Source: Loktanella sp. M215
GTDB lineage: Bacteria; Pseudomonadota; Alphaproteobacteria; Rhodobacterales; Rhodobacteraceae
DNA: 64,000 nt
Reading direction: 5' to 3'
Assembly: GCF_021735925.1 (NCBI RefSeq)
Contig: NZ_WMEA01000008.1
Location: 1 to 64,000, forward strand
In this document: positions 44,198 to 53,623 of the stretch, in pieces
How positions within the stretch are numbered: position 1 is the stretch's first letter
Layout of the letters: each line of letters begins with the position of its first letter
Made by a program: the position numbers and the translations under genes
The notes under the pieces: generated by a model
What the model was told of the DNA's origin: nothing
Seen by the model: the letters and a program-made list of their open reading frames with translations, nothing else
The model's database searches: none

Positions 44198-45247
44198 ATG
44201 GCCGATACGACAAGCGCGACAGCGGCCCTGATCGGGGCCGGGATGGTCGCAAGGACCCATGTCGCAGCCATCGCGGATGCCGGGTCGGTGCGGTTGAAAA
44301 CTATCTGCGGACGCAGCTTGCCACGCGCGCAGAGGCTGGCAGAGGAAACGACGGCGCTGACCGGATATGCCGTTGCCGCAACGACGGATCTGGCGGCGGT
44401 GGCGGCGGACACGCAGATCGACTTTGCCATCGTGCTGACCCCGCCGGATGCCCGCGCCGCGATCATCCGCCCGCTGGCACAGGCGGGCAAGCATATCCTG
44501 CTGGAAAAACCAATGGGCCGCACGGCGGAGGAAGCGCGCGAGGTTGTCGCGATCTGCCGCGCGGCTGGCGTCACGCTGGGCGTCGTGTTCCAGCACCGGG
44601 TGCGAGAGGCGTCCCGCGCCGCCGCAAGACGGATCGCAGCGGGCGATCTGGGTGCGCTCGGGCTGGTCGAGATTGCGGTGCCCTGGTGGCGGGATCAGGC
44701 CTATTACGACGAGCCGGGGCGCGGCAGTTATGCCCGCGACGGGGGCGGGGTGCTGATCTCTCAGGCGATCCACACGATCGACTTGGCGCTCAGCCTTGCG
44801 GGACCTGTCACATCAGTGCGCGCCATGGCCGCGACGACACGCTTTCACGAGATGGAGTCCGAGGATTTCGTCACCGCCGGTCTGACATTTGCCAATGGCG
44901 CAGTGGGGTCGATGGTCGCCAGCACGGCGAGTTTTCCGGGTGGTGCGGAGTCCATCACGCTGCATTTCGACCGGGCAAGCCTGCACCTCGCGTCCGGGCA
45001 GCTGGTCACGCGCTGGCGCGACGGGCGGGTCGACACCGAAGGGGCGACCGGCGGCACCGGTGGCGGGGCCGATCCGATGGCATTCACCCACGCCTGGCAT
45101 CAGGACATCATCACCGATTTTGCGGCGGCGATTGCCGCAGGCCGCGACCCCATCGTCACGGGGCAGGCCGCCTTGGCCGCCCATGATCTGATCGACGCAA
45201 CCATCCGGTCGGCCAGCAGCGGCCGGACCGAGGAGATAGCCCAATGA
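44198..45247 (+). CDS. Gfo/Idh/MocA-family oxidoreductase (copy 1)
   Basis: A 349-residue NAD(P)-dependent sugar or cyclitol dehydrogenase. The N-terminal Rossmann part shows ALIGAGMVARTHVAAI and the nicotinamide-site lysine in LLEKPMG (about residue 102). The C-terminal substrate domain contains HTIDLALSLAG, whose His-Asp belong to the usual catalytic set. ATG 44198 gives a normal N-terminus. It overlaps the next paralogue by four bases and heads the sugar operon. The substrate is unknown. Confidence 0.88.
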   Translation: MADTTSATAALIGAGMVARTHVAAIADAGSVRLKTICGRSLPRAQRLAEETTALTGYAVAATTDLAAVAADTQIDFAIVLTPPDARAAIIRPLAQAGKHILLEKPMGRTAEEAREVVAICRAAGVTLGVVFQHRVREASRAAARRIAAGDLGALGLVEIAVPWWRDQAYYDEPGRGSYARDGGGVLISQAIHTIDLALSLAGPVTSVRAMAATTRFHEMESEDFVTAGLTFANGAVGSMVASTASFPGGAESITLHFDRASLHLASGQLVTRWRDGRVDTEGATGGTGGGADPMAFTHAWHQDIITDFAAAIAAGRDPIVTGQAALAAHDLIDATIRSASSGRTEEIAQ

Positions 45248-46257
45248 CCACCCCCCTGCGCTTCGCTGCCATCGGCATCGACCACCGCCATGTCTACGGC
45301 ATGGCCGCCAACATGATCGACGCGGGCGCCGTCTTTGCCGGTTGGCACACCGAAGGGCATCCGAATACCGAAGAGGGTTTTGTCGAGCGGTTCCCTGAAG
45401 TGCCGCGCGCAGCCGACGCGCAGGCGCTGCTGGACGATCCCGGCATCGAGCTGATCCTGCTGTCCGGCATCCCGCGCGACCGCGCCGGTTGGGCTGCCCG
45501 CGCGATGGAGGCGGGCAAGGATGTGCTGAGCGACAAGCCCGGCTGCACCACCGAAGATCAGCTGGCGATGCTGCAGGACACCGTCGCGCGGACCGGGCGC
45601 ATCTGGTCCATCGATTTTTCCGAACGGTTCGAGGTGCCCGCCGTGACCCGCGCGGCAGAGCTGGTGGCCGAAGGTGCTGTGGGGCGTGTGATCCAGACGC
45701 TTGGTATCGGGCCGCACCGGCTGAACCGGCCATCGCGGCCCGACTGGTTTTTCGACCGCGCCGCCTATGGCGGCATCCTGACCGACATCGCCAGCCACCA
45801 GATCGACCAGTTCCTGTTCTTTACAGGTTCGACCGACGCCACGGTCACGCTGGCGCGTGTCGCCAACTACGCCAACCCCGACGATCCGGGTCTGCAGGAT
45901 TTCGGAGAGATTGCCCTGCAAAGCCCGCAGGGCCACGGCTATATCCGGGTGGACTGGTATACGCCGGACGCGCTGCCGACCTGGGGCGACGGGCGGCTGA
46001 CGATCCTTGGCACCGAAGGCTATATCGAGTTGCGCAAGTATGTGGACGTGGGCCAGCCGGGGACGGATCACCTGATCCTCGTGAACGGGACGCGGTCGGA
46101 GAAGATCGACGCCTCGGGTGCCGGCCTGCCGTTCTTTGCGCGGCTGATCGCGGATATCCGCGACCGGTCGGACACCGCGATGACGCAGGCGCATGTCTTC
46201 AAGGTCTGCGCGCTGTCGCTGCAGGCGCAGGCCATGGCAGAGGCGGCCAACGCATGA
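45244..46257 (+). CDS. Gfo/Idh/MocA-family oxidoreductase (copy 2)
   Basis: A 337-residue paralogue. Its N-terminus (RFAAIGIDHRHVYGMAANMI) replaces the usual GxGxxG loop with GIDHRH, a pattern seen in some family members with altered cofactor handling. The lysine motif appears as LSDKPGC, and the catalytic-type His is in DIASHQIDQFLFF. It is ATGA-coupled to both neighbours. The departure from the canonical nucleotide-binding loop sets it apart from the flanking copies. Confidence 0.86.
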   Translation: MTTPLRFAAIGIDHRHVYGMAANMIDAGAVFAGWHTEGHPNTEEGFVERFPEVPRAADAQALLDDPGIELILLSGIPRDRAGWAARAMEAGKDVLSDKPGCTTEDQLAMLQDTVARTGRIWSIDFSERFEVPAVTRAAELVAEGAVGRVIQTLGIGPHRLNRPSRPDWFFDRAAYGGILTDIASHQIDQFLFFTGSTDATVTLARVANYANPDDPGLQDFGEIALQSPQGHGYIRVDWYTPDALPTWGDGRLTILGTEGYIELRKYVDVGQPGTDHLILVNGTRSEKIDASGAGLPFFARLIADIRDRSDTAMTQAHVFKVCALSLQAQAMAEAANA

Positions 46258-47318
46258 TCGGCGTCGCCATCATCGGTGCCGGGATCGGGGCAGAGCATCT
46301 GGCCGGCTATCGCGCGCTGCCGGACCGGTTCGCCGTCACGACCCTTTGTGATCTGGATACCGCCCGCGCCGCGAAAGCGACTGGCGGGGATCCGGCCATC
46401 GCCGTGACCGGCGATCTGGACGCGGTGCTGCGCGACCCCGACATCGACCTTGTCGATGTCTGCCTGCCGCCGCACCTGCACTTTCCGATCACGCTGCGGG
46501 TGCTGCGGGCGGGGAAGCATGTGATCTGCGAAAAGCCCATCGTGCGCGCGCTGTCAGAGGCCGATGAGTTGGAACGCGCGGCCCTGTCGGCGAACCGTCA
46601 GGTCTTTCCGGTCTTTCAGTACCGCTTCGGGCGCGCGATGCAGCAGCTGGTGGCGCTGCAGCAGGCGGGGCTGGCGGGCAAGGCCTACGTGGCCAGCATC
46701 GAGACGCAATGGAACCGTGGCACCGCCTATTATGACATTCCGTGGCGGGGCACATGGGCGGGCGAATCCGGTGGCGCGTTGCTGGGGCATGCGATCCACG
46801 CCCACGATCTTCTTTGCCATATTCTTGGTCCTGTGGCCGCAGTCTCTGCCATGGCGGATACCCGGGTGAACGCGATCGAGACGGAGGATTGCGCCGCCCT
46901 CGCGTTCCGGATGGACAGCGGCGCGCTGGCGACGAGTTCGGTGACGCTGGGCGGTGGCGACGACACCACGCGGCTGCGGTTCTGCTTTGAGGGCTTCACC
47001 GCCGAAAGCGGCACGGCGCCCTATACGCCCGCGCAGTCCGCATGGCGCTTCATCGCCCGCGCGCCGACGACACAAGGTCAGATCGACGCGGTGACGGAGG
47101 CGGTGCCGGAGGGGCACGGCGGGTTTGCGGGCTATCTGGAGGCGGTGGCGGACGCATTGGACGGCGCGCCGGGGCGCGAGGTCAACCTTGCGGCGGGGCG
47201 CCGGTCCATTGAACTGGTGACGGCGATCTACACCGCGATCCGGAGTGGCACGACGGTCCGTCTGCCACTCGCGCCGGATTCGGAATTTTACAACGGTTGG
47301 ATGCCTTCGCTAGGGTGA
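46254..47318 (+). CDS. Gfo/Idh/MocA-family oxidoreductase (copy 3)
   Basis: A 354-residue paralogue with a regular Rossmann start (GVAIIGAGIGAEHLAGY) and ICEKPIVR as the lysine motif (about residue 92). HAIHAHDLLCHILGP holds the His-Asp pair. It ends 45 bases before the solute-binding protein gene, so the three oxidoreductases and the transporter are probably one operon for oxidation or isomerisation of an imported sugar or cyclitol. Confidence 0.88.
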   Translation: MIGVAIIGAGIGAEHLAGYRALPDRFAVTTLCDLDTARAAKATGGDPAIAVTGDLDAVLRDPDIDLVDVCLPPHLHFPITLRVLRAGKHVICEKPIVRALSEADELERAALSANRQVFPVFQYRFGRAMQQLVALQQAGLAGKAYVASIETQWNRGTAYYDIPWRGTWAGESGGALLGHAIHAHDLLCHILGPVAAVSAMADTRVNAIETEDCAALAFRMDSGALATSSVTLGGGDDTTRLRFCFEGFTAESGTAPYTPAQSAWRFIARAPTTQGQIDAVTEAVPEGHGGFAGYLEAVADALDGAPGREVNLAAGRRSIELVTAIYTAIRSGTTVRLPLAPDSEFYNGWMPSLG

Positions 47319-47363
47319 GGCGAGACAATCAGCCAGCACACGGCATCTGGGAGGAGCCTGACG

Positions 47364-48626
47364 ATGAAAAAGACGATTTTGCGGACGACGGCGATTGCGG
47401 CCGGTCTGGGTTTGACGGCCGGGGCGGCGATGGCACAGGACATCCGGTTCCAGTGCTATTCCGACGGCAACGAATGCGAGGTCTACGACGACCTGCTGTC
47501 GCGGTTCGAGGCCGAAAACGAAGGCGTCAACATCACCGTGGACGTGGTGCCCTATCAGGCGATCCTTGAAAACCTGCCGGTGCAGCTGGCGGCCGGCAAC
47601 GGGCCGGACATGGCCAAGGTCACGGATCTGGGCGGTCTGAATCAGTATTACCTCGACCTCGCGCCCTATATCGACACGGCCTATTGGGACGCATCCTTTG
47701 GCAACACGCTGGACTGGTATCGCGCCGGCGACCGGCAGGGGTATTACGGGCTGCATTCGCAACTGACCATCACCGGCGGTTTCGTGAACGCGACCCTGTT
47801 CGAGCAGGCGGGAGTCGAGATGCCGGGTGCGGGGGCCACGTGGGACGACTGGGCCACCGCGACCCGCGCCGTGGCCGAGGCGACGGACGCGGATTTCCCG
47901 ATGGCGATCGACCGGTCCGGGCACCGCGTGGCGGGTCCGGCGATTTCCTACGGGGCCAAGTTCCTCGATGCGGAGGGCAAGGGCACCTTTGATGGGTTCG
48001 AACCCTTCGCCGCGCAGTTCGTGGCCTGGAACGAGGACGGCACCATGGCGCGCGACGTCTGGGCCAGTCAGGGCGGCGCCACATATGCGGATGCGGCGCA
48101 GGAGTTCATCAACGGCGAGGTCGTGCTCTACTACTCCGGGTCGTGGCAGGTCAGCCGGCTGGATGAACAGGTCGGCGATTTCTTCGATTGGAAGGTGATC
48201 GGATCGCCCTGCGGTCCGACCGGGGCATGCACCGGGATGCCGGGCGGCGCGGGGATCGTGGGATTCGAGCAGACCAAGAACCCTGAGCTGGTGGCGAAGA
48301 TCATCGACTACCTCGCGCAGAAGGACATCTATGCCGAGGCCGCCGCGCGGACCCGCAACCTGCCCGCGCATCATGGCGTGGCCGCCGACGGTGTGACGTT
48401 CGAGGGCGTGACGCCCGCAGCACAGGACGCGCTGAGCGCCTTTGCCGCCGACCTTGCCAATGTCTCGCCCACCGCTTTTGCCTATCAGGGCTACGCAGGC
48501 AACCGGGCGATGTTCGGCATCACGGTAGAGCGTCTGAGTCAGGCCATCGTGGGCGAATTGTCGGTCGAGGATGCGATGACCCGCATGACCGACGATCTGG
48601 CTGCTGCCGTCGCCGGGTCGCAGTAA
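47364..48626 (+). CDS. ABC sugar transporter, periplasmic solute-binding protein (CUT1)
   Basis: A 420-residue family 1 extracellular solute-binding protein. A signal peptide (about residues 1-24, ending AMA) precedes the mature N-terminus QDIRFQCYSDG. Typical features are QLAAGNGPDMAKVTDLGG near residue 78 and several aromatic residues likely to stack on sugar rings. GGAGG lies upstream of the ATG. It supplies substrate to the two permeases that follow. A strong rho-independent terminator-like hairpin lies just after it. Confidence 0.92.
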   Translation: MKKTILRTTAIAAGLGLTAGAAMAQDIRFQCYSDGNECEVYDDLLSRFEAENEGVNITVDVVPYQAILENLPVQLAAGNGPDMAKVTDLGGLNQYYLDLAPYIDTAYWDASFGNTLDWYRAGDRQGYYGLHSQLTITGGFVNATLFEQAGVEMPGAGATWDDWATATRAVAEATDADFPMAIDRSGHRVAGPAISYGAKFLDAEGKGTFDGFEPFAAQFVAWNEDGTMARDVWASQGGATYADAAQEFINGEVVLYYSGSWQVSRLDEQVGDFFDWKVIGSPCGPTGACTGMPGGAGIVGFEQTKNPELVAKIIDYLAQKDIYAEAAARTRNLPAHHGVAADGVTFEGVTPAAQDALSAFAADLANVSPTAFAYQGYAGNRAMFGITVERLSQAIVGELSVEDAMTRMTDDLAAAVAGSQ

Positions 48627-48633
48627 CGCGACG

Positions 48634-48666
48634 CCCCCCGCCGCAGCACGCGGCGGGGGGTCTTTT
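48634..48666 (+). terminator. Intra-operon terminator/attenuator
   Basis: CCCCCCGCCG and CGGCGGGGGG (plus one more C-G pair) form a 10-11 bp stem around AGCAC, followed by TCTTTT. It lies between binding-protein and permease genes, where partial termination commonly keeps binding protein in excess. Confidence 0.8.
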
Positions 48667-48680
48667 CCGGCGGAGCGCCC

Positions 48681-49649
48681 ATGCTGACGATCATCACACC
48701 GATCATGCGGATCATCGAGATCCCGATGCTGGCCCTGCAACGCCTGCTGGGGATCAACAAACTCGCGTGGGCGTTCCTGTTGCCGAACCTGATCCTGTTC
48801 GGGCTGTTCGCATTTCTGCCGGTGATCCTGAACGTCTTCTACGCCACCAGCGGCAGCGACAACGTGCTGTTGCAGAACCGGCCGTTTGTCGGTGCGCAGA
48901 ATTTCGGCAACCTGCTGGATTGCGGCAATTACATCGACCCGAACTCCTGCCGCGAGGACAAGTTCTGGCGCGCGGTCTGGAATACGGTGACCTTCGTTGC
49001 GCTGCAGGTCGGCTTCATGGTGGGCTTCGCCTTGCTGACGGCGGTGATCCTGAACGGCAAGATTAGGGCACGAGGGTTCTTTCGGTCGGTCTTCTTCTTT
49101 CCTGTGCTGCTGTCGCCGGTTGTCGTGGCGCTGATCTGGAAATGGATCCTGCAGCGCGAGGGGGTGCTGAACGCATTCCTCGATTGGACCGGCATCGGCG
49201 GGATCAACTGGCTGGTGGATGCGCAATGGGCGTTCGGATGGTCGGTCTTCATCTCGGTCTGGGCGCACATGGGGTTCTATACGCTGATCCTGCTGGCGGG
49301 CCTGCAGGCCATTCCGCGCGACGTCTACGAGGCGGCGACCATGGACGGCGCGTCTGGCTGGCGCACGTTCCGGCGCGTCACCTTGCCGCTGCTGTCGCCC
49401 ACGATGCTGGTCGTGCTGGTGCTGGCGCTGATCCGCGGCGTGCAGACCTTTGACGAGATCTATGCCTTTACCGGGGGCGGGCCGGGGACGGCCACGACCT
49501 TCATCATCCAATACATCTATGAACGCGGGTTTGCGGGTGCGCCGCGGCTGTTCGGTCTGGCCGCCGCCGCGTCCCTGCTAGTGGCGGGTGTGCTGGTGGT
49601 GCTGACGCTGGTGCAACTGTGGGCCAACCGGAGGAATGTCGATGGCTGA
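48681..49649 (+). CDS. ABC sugar transporter permease (MalF type)
   Basis: A 322-residue inner-membrane subunit with six or more helices. The first periplasmic loop contains a two-Cys segment (LDCGNYIDPNSCRED) that could form a disulfide. The cytoplasmic EAA loop is YEAATMDGASGWRTFRRVTLP, which docks on the ATPase. The stop overlaps the next gene's start region by eight bases. It pairs with the following MalG-type permease. Confidence 0.92.
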   Translation: MLTIITPIMRIIEIPMLALQRLLGINKLAWAFLLPNLILFGLFAFLPVILNVFYATSGSDNVLLQNRPFVGAQNFGNLLDCGNYIDPNSCREDKFWRAVWNTVTFVALQVGFMVGFALLTAVILNGKIRARGFFRSVFFFPVLLSPVVVALIWKWILQREGVLNAFLDWTGIGGINWLVDAQWAFGWSVFISVWAHMGFYTLILLAGLQAIPRDVYEAATMDGASGWRTFRRVTLPLLSPTMLVVLVLALIRGVQTFDEIYAFTGGGPGTATTFIIQYIYERGFAGAPRLFGLAAAASLLVAGVLVVLTLVQLWANRRNVDG

Positions 49650-50703
49650 ACGCAGCGGCGTCATGGGGTTCCTGACCGCGACGCGGGGCAGGGGGCGGCT
49701 GCACTGGACCGACTGGGTATCCTATGGCTACCTCATGTTCGGGATCGTGCTGATGTTCGGGCCGGTGGTCTGGCTGGTGCTGTCCAGCTTCAAGGACCAG
49801 AACGAGCTCGACCGGTTTCCGCCGCGTTTTCTGCCTTATACGCGGGAAACGCTGGTGGTGCCGGGATTCGATGACCCGCTGCCCGCATTCACTGTGACAT
49901 CGGGCGATCTGGCGGGGCAGACTGTGGGGCAGACCCGCCGCGCCGCGGGGCGTGCCGAGGTCGTGTCGCCCGACAACCCCGAAGAGCGCATCCGCCTGAC
50001 CGCCGACATGCTGCAACCGATCGAGCGGGTGGCTTTTGCGACCAGCAACTACAGCCAGTTGTTCGCACGCTTCGATTTTCTGCGGTATTTCTGGAATTCG
50101 ACCTTCATCACCATTGCGGCGACGGTCCTGATGCTGCTGGTCAATTCCATGGCCGCCTTTGCCCTGTCGAAATACCAGTTCCGCGGACGCAACGCAGTGC
50201 TGCTGATCGTCATCGGCACGCTGATGATCCCGCAGACCGTCGTGCTGGTGCCGCTGTTCCTGATCGTGACGAAACTGGGCATGTTCAACAGCCTTTGGGG
50301 GGTCATCATTCCCGGCGCCGCCACGCCGACCGGCGTGTTCCTGCTGCGGCAATACATGATCACCATTCCGGACGAGATCCTCGATGCCGCACGGATGGAC
50401 AAGGCCAGCGAGTGGAAGATCTTCTGGCGGATCATCCTGCCGCTATCGGCTCCCGCCATCGCGGTGCTGGCGATCCTTGCGATCATGTGGCGCTGGAACG
50501 ATTTCCTGTGGCCGCTGATCGTGCTGACCAGGACCGAAAACTTTACCCTGCAACTTGCGCTGAATTCGTTTCAGGGCGAGTTGCAGACGGACTGGCCCAG
50601 CCTGCTGGCGATGACCGTGCTGACGCTGCTGCCGATCGCCGCGGTGTTCATGTTCCTGCAGAAATACATCGCGACGGGCATCGCCTCGACCGGGGGGAAA
50701 TGA
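49642..50703 (+). CDS. ABC sugar transporter permease (MalG type) with enlarged periplasmic loop
   Basis: A 353-residue permease. After the first helix there is an unusually long extracytoplasmic segment of about 100 residues (roughly 48-145), rich in Pro, Asp and Arg, before the second helix. The EAA loop is LDAARMDKASEWKIFWRIILP. Most MalG-type permeases are about 275-300 residues, so the loop explains the extra length; related enlarged loops occur in alpha-glucoside-type permeases. ATG 49642 is favoured because GGAGG lies seven bases upstream; ATG 49636 is too close to it. Confidence 0.9.
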   Translation: MAERSGVMGFLTATRGRGRLHWTDWVSYGYLMFGIVLMFGPVVWLVLSSFKDQNELDRFPPRFLPYTRETLVVPGFDDPLPAFTVTSGDLAGQTVGQTRRAAGRAEVVSPDNPEERIRLTADMLQPIERVAFATSNYSQLFARFDFLRYFWNSTFITIAATVLMLLVNSMAAFALSKYQFRGRNAVLLIVIGTLMIPQTVVLVPLFLIVTKLGMFNSLWGVIIPGAATPTGVFLLRQYMITIPDEILDAARMDKASEWKIFWRIILPLSAPAIAVLAILAIMWRWNDFLWPLIVLTRTENFTLQLALNSFQGELQTDWPSLLAMTVLTLLPIAAVFMFLQKYIATGIASTGGK

Positions 50704-50730
50704 CGATGACCAGATGGGGAAAGAACTGAC

Positions 50731-51801
50731 ATGGCCAGGGTTGAACTGCGGCAGGTCCGCAAGTCCTACGGCGACGTCGAGGTCATCAAGGGCATCGACC
50801 TTGACGTGCAGCACGGAGAGTTCTGCGTCTTCGTCGGCCCGTCCGGCTGCGGCAAGTCCACGCTGCTGCGGATGATCTCTGGGCTGGAGCCGATCAGCGG
50901 GGGCCAGATCGTGATCGACGACGCGGTGGTCAACGATATTCCCGCCGCCGACCGGGGCCTTGCGATGGTGTTTCAGTCCTACGCGCTCTATCCCCATATG
51001 TCCGTGCGGCAGAACCTGAGTTTCGGGCTGGAAAACATCAACACGCCCAAGGCCGAGATCAAGGCGAAGGTCGATCAGGTGTCCAAGATGCTGCAGATCG
51101 ACATGCTGCTCGACCGCCGCCCGAAGGATCTGTCCGGCGGGCAGCGCCAGCGTGTCGCCATCGGGCGCGCCGTGGTGCGCGAACCGCGGGTGTTCCTGTT
51201 CGACGAGCCCTTGTCGAACCTTGATGCGGAGTTGCGCGTCGACATGCGCAAGGAGATCACGGCCCTGCACCGGCGGCTGGAAAACACGATGATCTATGTC
51301 ACGCACGATCAGGTCGAGGCGATGACCATGGCCGACAAGATCGCGGTCCTGCGGCTAGGAGAGCTGGAGCAGTTCGGGCGGCCGCTGGATCTGTATAATC
51401 GGCCCCGCAACCTGTTCGTGGCCGGCTTCATCGGGTCGCCCAAGATGAATTTCATCACGGGTCAGATCGACGGCGACGCCGTTGCGCTGGGAACGGGCGA
51501 GCGAATGCCGTTGCCCGCTGCGGGGTTCCGTCATCAGCCGGGGCAGACGGTGACGCTGGGCATCAGGCCAAACCATCTGAGCGTCGGTGACGACGGGCCG
51601 ATCCGGATGACGGTCGCCAGCGTCGAGCAACTGGGCGGCGAGTCCTATATCTATGGCGCTTTGTCGGATGGTGGCGCGATTGCCCTGCACCTGTCCGGGC
51701 AGGTCGGCGCCCGGATCGGAGAGGTCTTGACCATCCGTGCCGACCCGGCAGAGGTTCATCTGTTCGACACCGAAAGCGGTTTGTCCCTGCGCAGTGACTG
51801 A
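50731..51801 (+). CDS. ABC sugar transporter ATP-binding protein (MalK/UgpC type)
   Basis: A 356-residue ATPase. Walker A is GPSGCGKST (about residue 36), the signature is LSGGQRQR, Walker B is VFLFDEP, and the switch His is in YVTHDQVEAM. A C-terminal TOBE/OB regulatory domain follows (about 240-356). It powers the two permeases and ends the operon. The next gene begins about 106 bases later in the same direction. Confidence 0.94.
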   Translation: MARVELRQVRKSYGDVEVIKGIDLDVQHGEFCVFVGPSGCGKSTLLRMISGLEPISGGQIVIDDAVVNDIPAADRGLAMVFQSYALYPHMSVRQNLSFGLENINTPKAEIKAKVDQVSKMLQIDMLLDRRPKDLSGGQRQRVAIGRAVVREPRVFLFDEPLSNLDAELRVDMRKEITALHRRLENTMIYVTHDQVEAMTMADKIAVLRLGELEQFGRPLDLYNRPRNLFVAGFIGSPKMNFITGQIDGDAVALGTGERMPLPAAGFRHQPGQTVTLGIRPNHLSVGDDGPIRMTVASVEQLGGESYIYGALSDGGAIALHLSGQVGARIGEVLTIRADPAEVHLFDTESGLSLRSD

Positions 51802-51907
51802 CGGTTGCCGGTGACAGACCGGATCGCTAAACATTCATTGACGTCGGCCTGTGGGGTGCCATGTTCTGCGGCGTGCCGCGACCGATCATACCCTAAGGAG
51901 ACCCGTC

Positions 51908-53557
51908 CTGCCCGGTCAACCCATATCCCCGTTTTCGGTGCCGATCTTCCGCTCTATCTGGCTGGCGTCGATGTCGTCGAACTTCGGCGGGTTGGTGCAG
52001 GCCGTGGGGGCGTCATGGTTGATGACCACGCTGTCGGATTCCCCCCAAGAGGTGGCGCTGGTGCAGGCCTCGACCGCGCTACCGATCATGTTCTTCTCGC
52101 TGGCGGCGGGGGCGATTGCCGACAACCTTGACCGGCGCAAGGTGATGCTGTGCGCGCAGATCTACATGGTTGTGGTGTCCTTGCTGCTGGCGTTCTTTGC
52201 GTGGAACGACTGGCTGACGCCCTGGGGGCTGCTGGGATTCACCTTTGCCATCGCCTGCGGCACGGCGCTGAACAACCCGGCGTGGCAGGCCGCCGTCGGG
52301 GACATGGTGCCGCGCAATGCCTTGCCCGGGGCGGTGGCGCTGAATTCGATGGGGTTCAACATGGCGCGGTCCGTAGGGCCGGCGATTGGCGGGGCCATCG
52401 TGGCCGTGGCGGGGGCGGCGGGTGCCTTCCTGACGAATGCGCTGAGCTATATCGGGCTGATTGTGGTGCTGCTGCGCTGGCACCCGGACCGAAAGCCGCG
52501 CACGCTGCCGCGCGAGCGGATCGACGTCGCCATGGCTGCCGGTCTGCGCTACGTCGCGATGTCGCCGAACCTGTGCATCGTGCTGCTGCGCGGGTGTTTG
52601 TTCGGTGCGGCGGCGGCGGCGATTCCGGCGCTGATGCCCATCGTGGCGCGCGATCTGATCGTTGGCGGGCCGCTGACTTACGGCATCCTGCTGGGCGCCT
52701 TCGGGATCGGTGCCGTGGGCGGTGCGCTGTCGAGTGGGCGGCTGCGGGCGCGTTTCACGACCGAAGGCATCGTGCGGATCGCCTCTGTCGCCATGGTGCT
52801 GGGCGCTGTCGGAGCGGGGCTCAGCCGGACGCTGATCCTGACGCTGCCCGCGCTGATGCTGGCGGGATCGGGCTGGGTGCTGGCGCTGTCGACCTTCAAC
52901 GTCACGGTGCAGCTGTCGACGCCGCGCTGGGTCGTCGGGCGGGCGCTGTCACTGTATCAGATGGCGACCTTCGGCGGCATGGCGGCGGGCGCCTGGGGGT
53001 TCGGCGCCGTGGCCGAAAGCCATGGTGTGACCCTCGCCCTGCTGGCGGCGGCGGCATTGCAGGCGGCGGGGGGCGTGTCGGGGCTGGTCCTACCGCTGCC
53101 TGCGGGCGGGGACGAAGACCTTGAACCGCTGGACAATCTGGGCGAGCCGGAGACGGCGGTGCCGGTTCACGCCCGGTCCGGACCGATCGTCATCACGATC
53201 GAGCACCGGGTGCCCGAGGCGAACATTCCCGCCTTCGTGCGCGCGATGAACGAGAGGCGGCGCATCCTGCGCCGGGACGGTGCGCAACGCTGGACGCTGC
53301 TGCGCGATCTGGCCGAGACCGAGCTGTGGATCGAACGCTATCACGTGGCGACCTGGCTGGAATACATCCGTGACCGGCAGCGCCGGACCCGTGCCGATCA
53401 GGAGAACTCTCAACAGATCCGCGCGTTGCATATCGAAGGGCATGCCCCCCGCGTCCACCGGATGATCGAACGCCCCGTCGGATCGGCGTCGTCAGAGCAT
53501 ACGCCCGGCGGGCAGGAGGCCGGCGATCCGATGACGGACCCGACGCGGGCGAACTAG
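51908..53557 (+). CDS. MFS transporter (MFS_3/enterobactin-exporter-like)
   Basis: A 12-helix transporter of the MFS_3 branch, with a conserved cytoplasmic C-terminal extension (about 120 residues, including IEHRVPEANIPAFVRAMNE and WLEYIRDRQRRT) typical of this branch. Its start is uncertain. A strong AAGGAG (51895-51900) is followed seven bases later by an in-frame CTG at 51908, which would begin just before the first helix. The only earlier standard codon is GTG 51851, which has no ribosome site. With CTG the protein is 549 residues. Substrate unknown; siderophore or drug export is typical of relatives. Confidence 0.8.
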   Translation: MPGQPISPFSVPIFRSIWLASMSSNFGGLVQAVGASWLMTTLSDSPQEVALVQASTALPIMFFSLAAGAIADNLDRRKVMLCAQIYMVVVSLLLAFFAWNDWLTPWGLLGFTFAIACGTALNNPAWQAAVGDMVPRNALPGAVALNSMGFNMARSVGPAIGGAIVAVAGAAGAFLTNALSYIGLIVVLLRWHPDRKPRTLPRERIDVAMAAGLRYVAMSPNLCIVLLRGCLFGAAAAAIPALMPIVARDLIVGGPLTYGILLGAFGIGAVGGALSSGRLRARFTTEGIVRIASVAMVLGAVGAGLSRTLILTLPALMLAGSGWVLALSTFNVTVQLSTPRWVVGRALSLYQMATFGGMAAGAWGFGAVAESHGVTLALLAAAALQAAGGVSGLVLPLPAGGDEDLEPLDNLGEPETAVPVHARSGPIVITIEHRVPEANIPAFVRAMNERRRILRRDGAQRWTLLRDLAETELWIERYHVATWLEYIRDRQRRTRADQENSQQIRALHIEGHAPRVHRMIERPVGSASSEHTPGGQEAGDPMTDPTRAN

Positions 53558-53623
53558 AAGGCTGGCGACGGGGCGGATGATAAGCTATCCTCCTTTAGCG
53601 TACGTATTATGAAGGAGTGCGTT

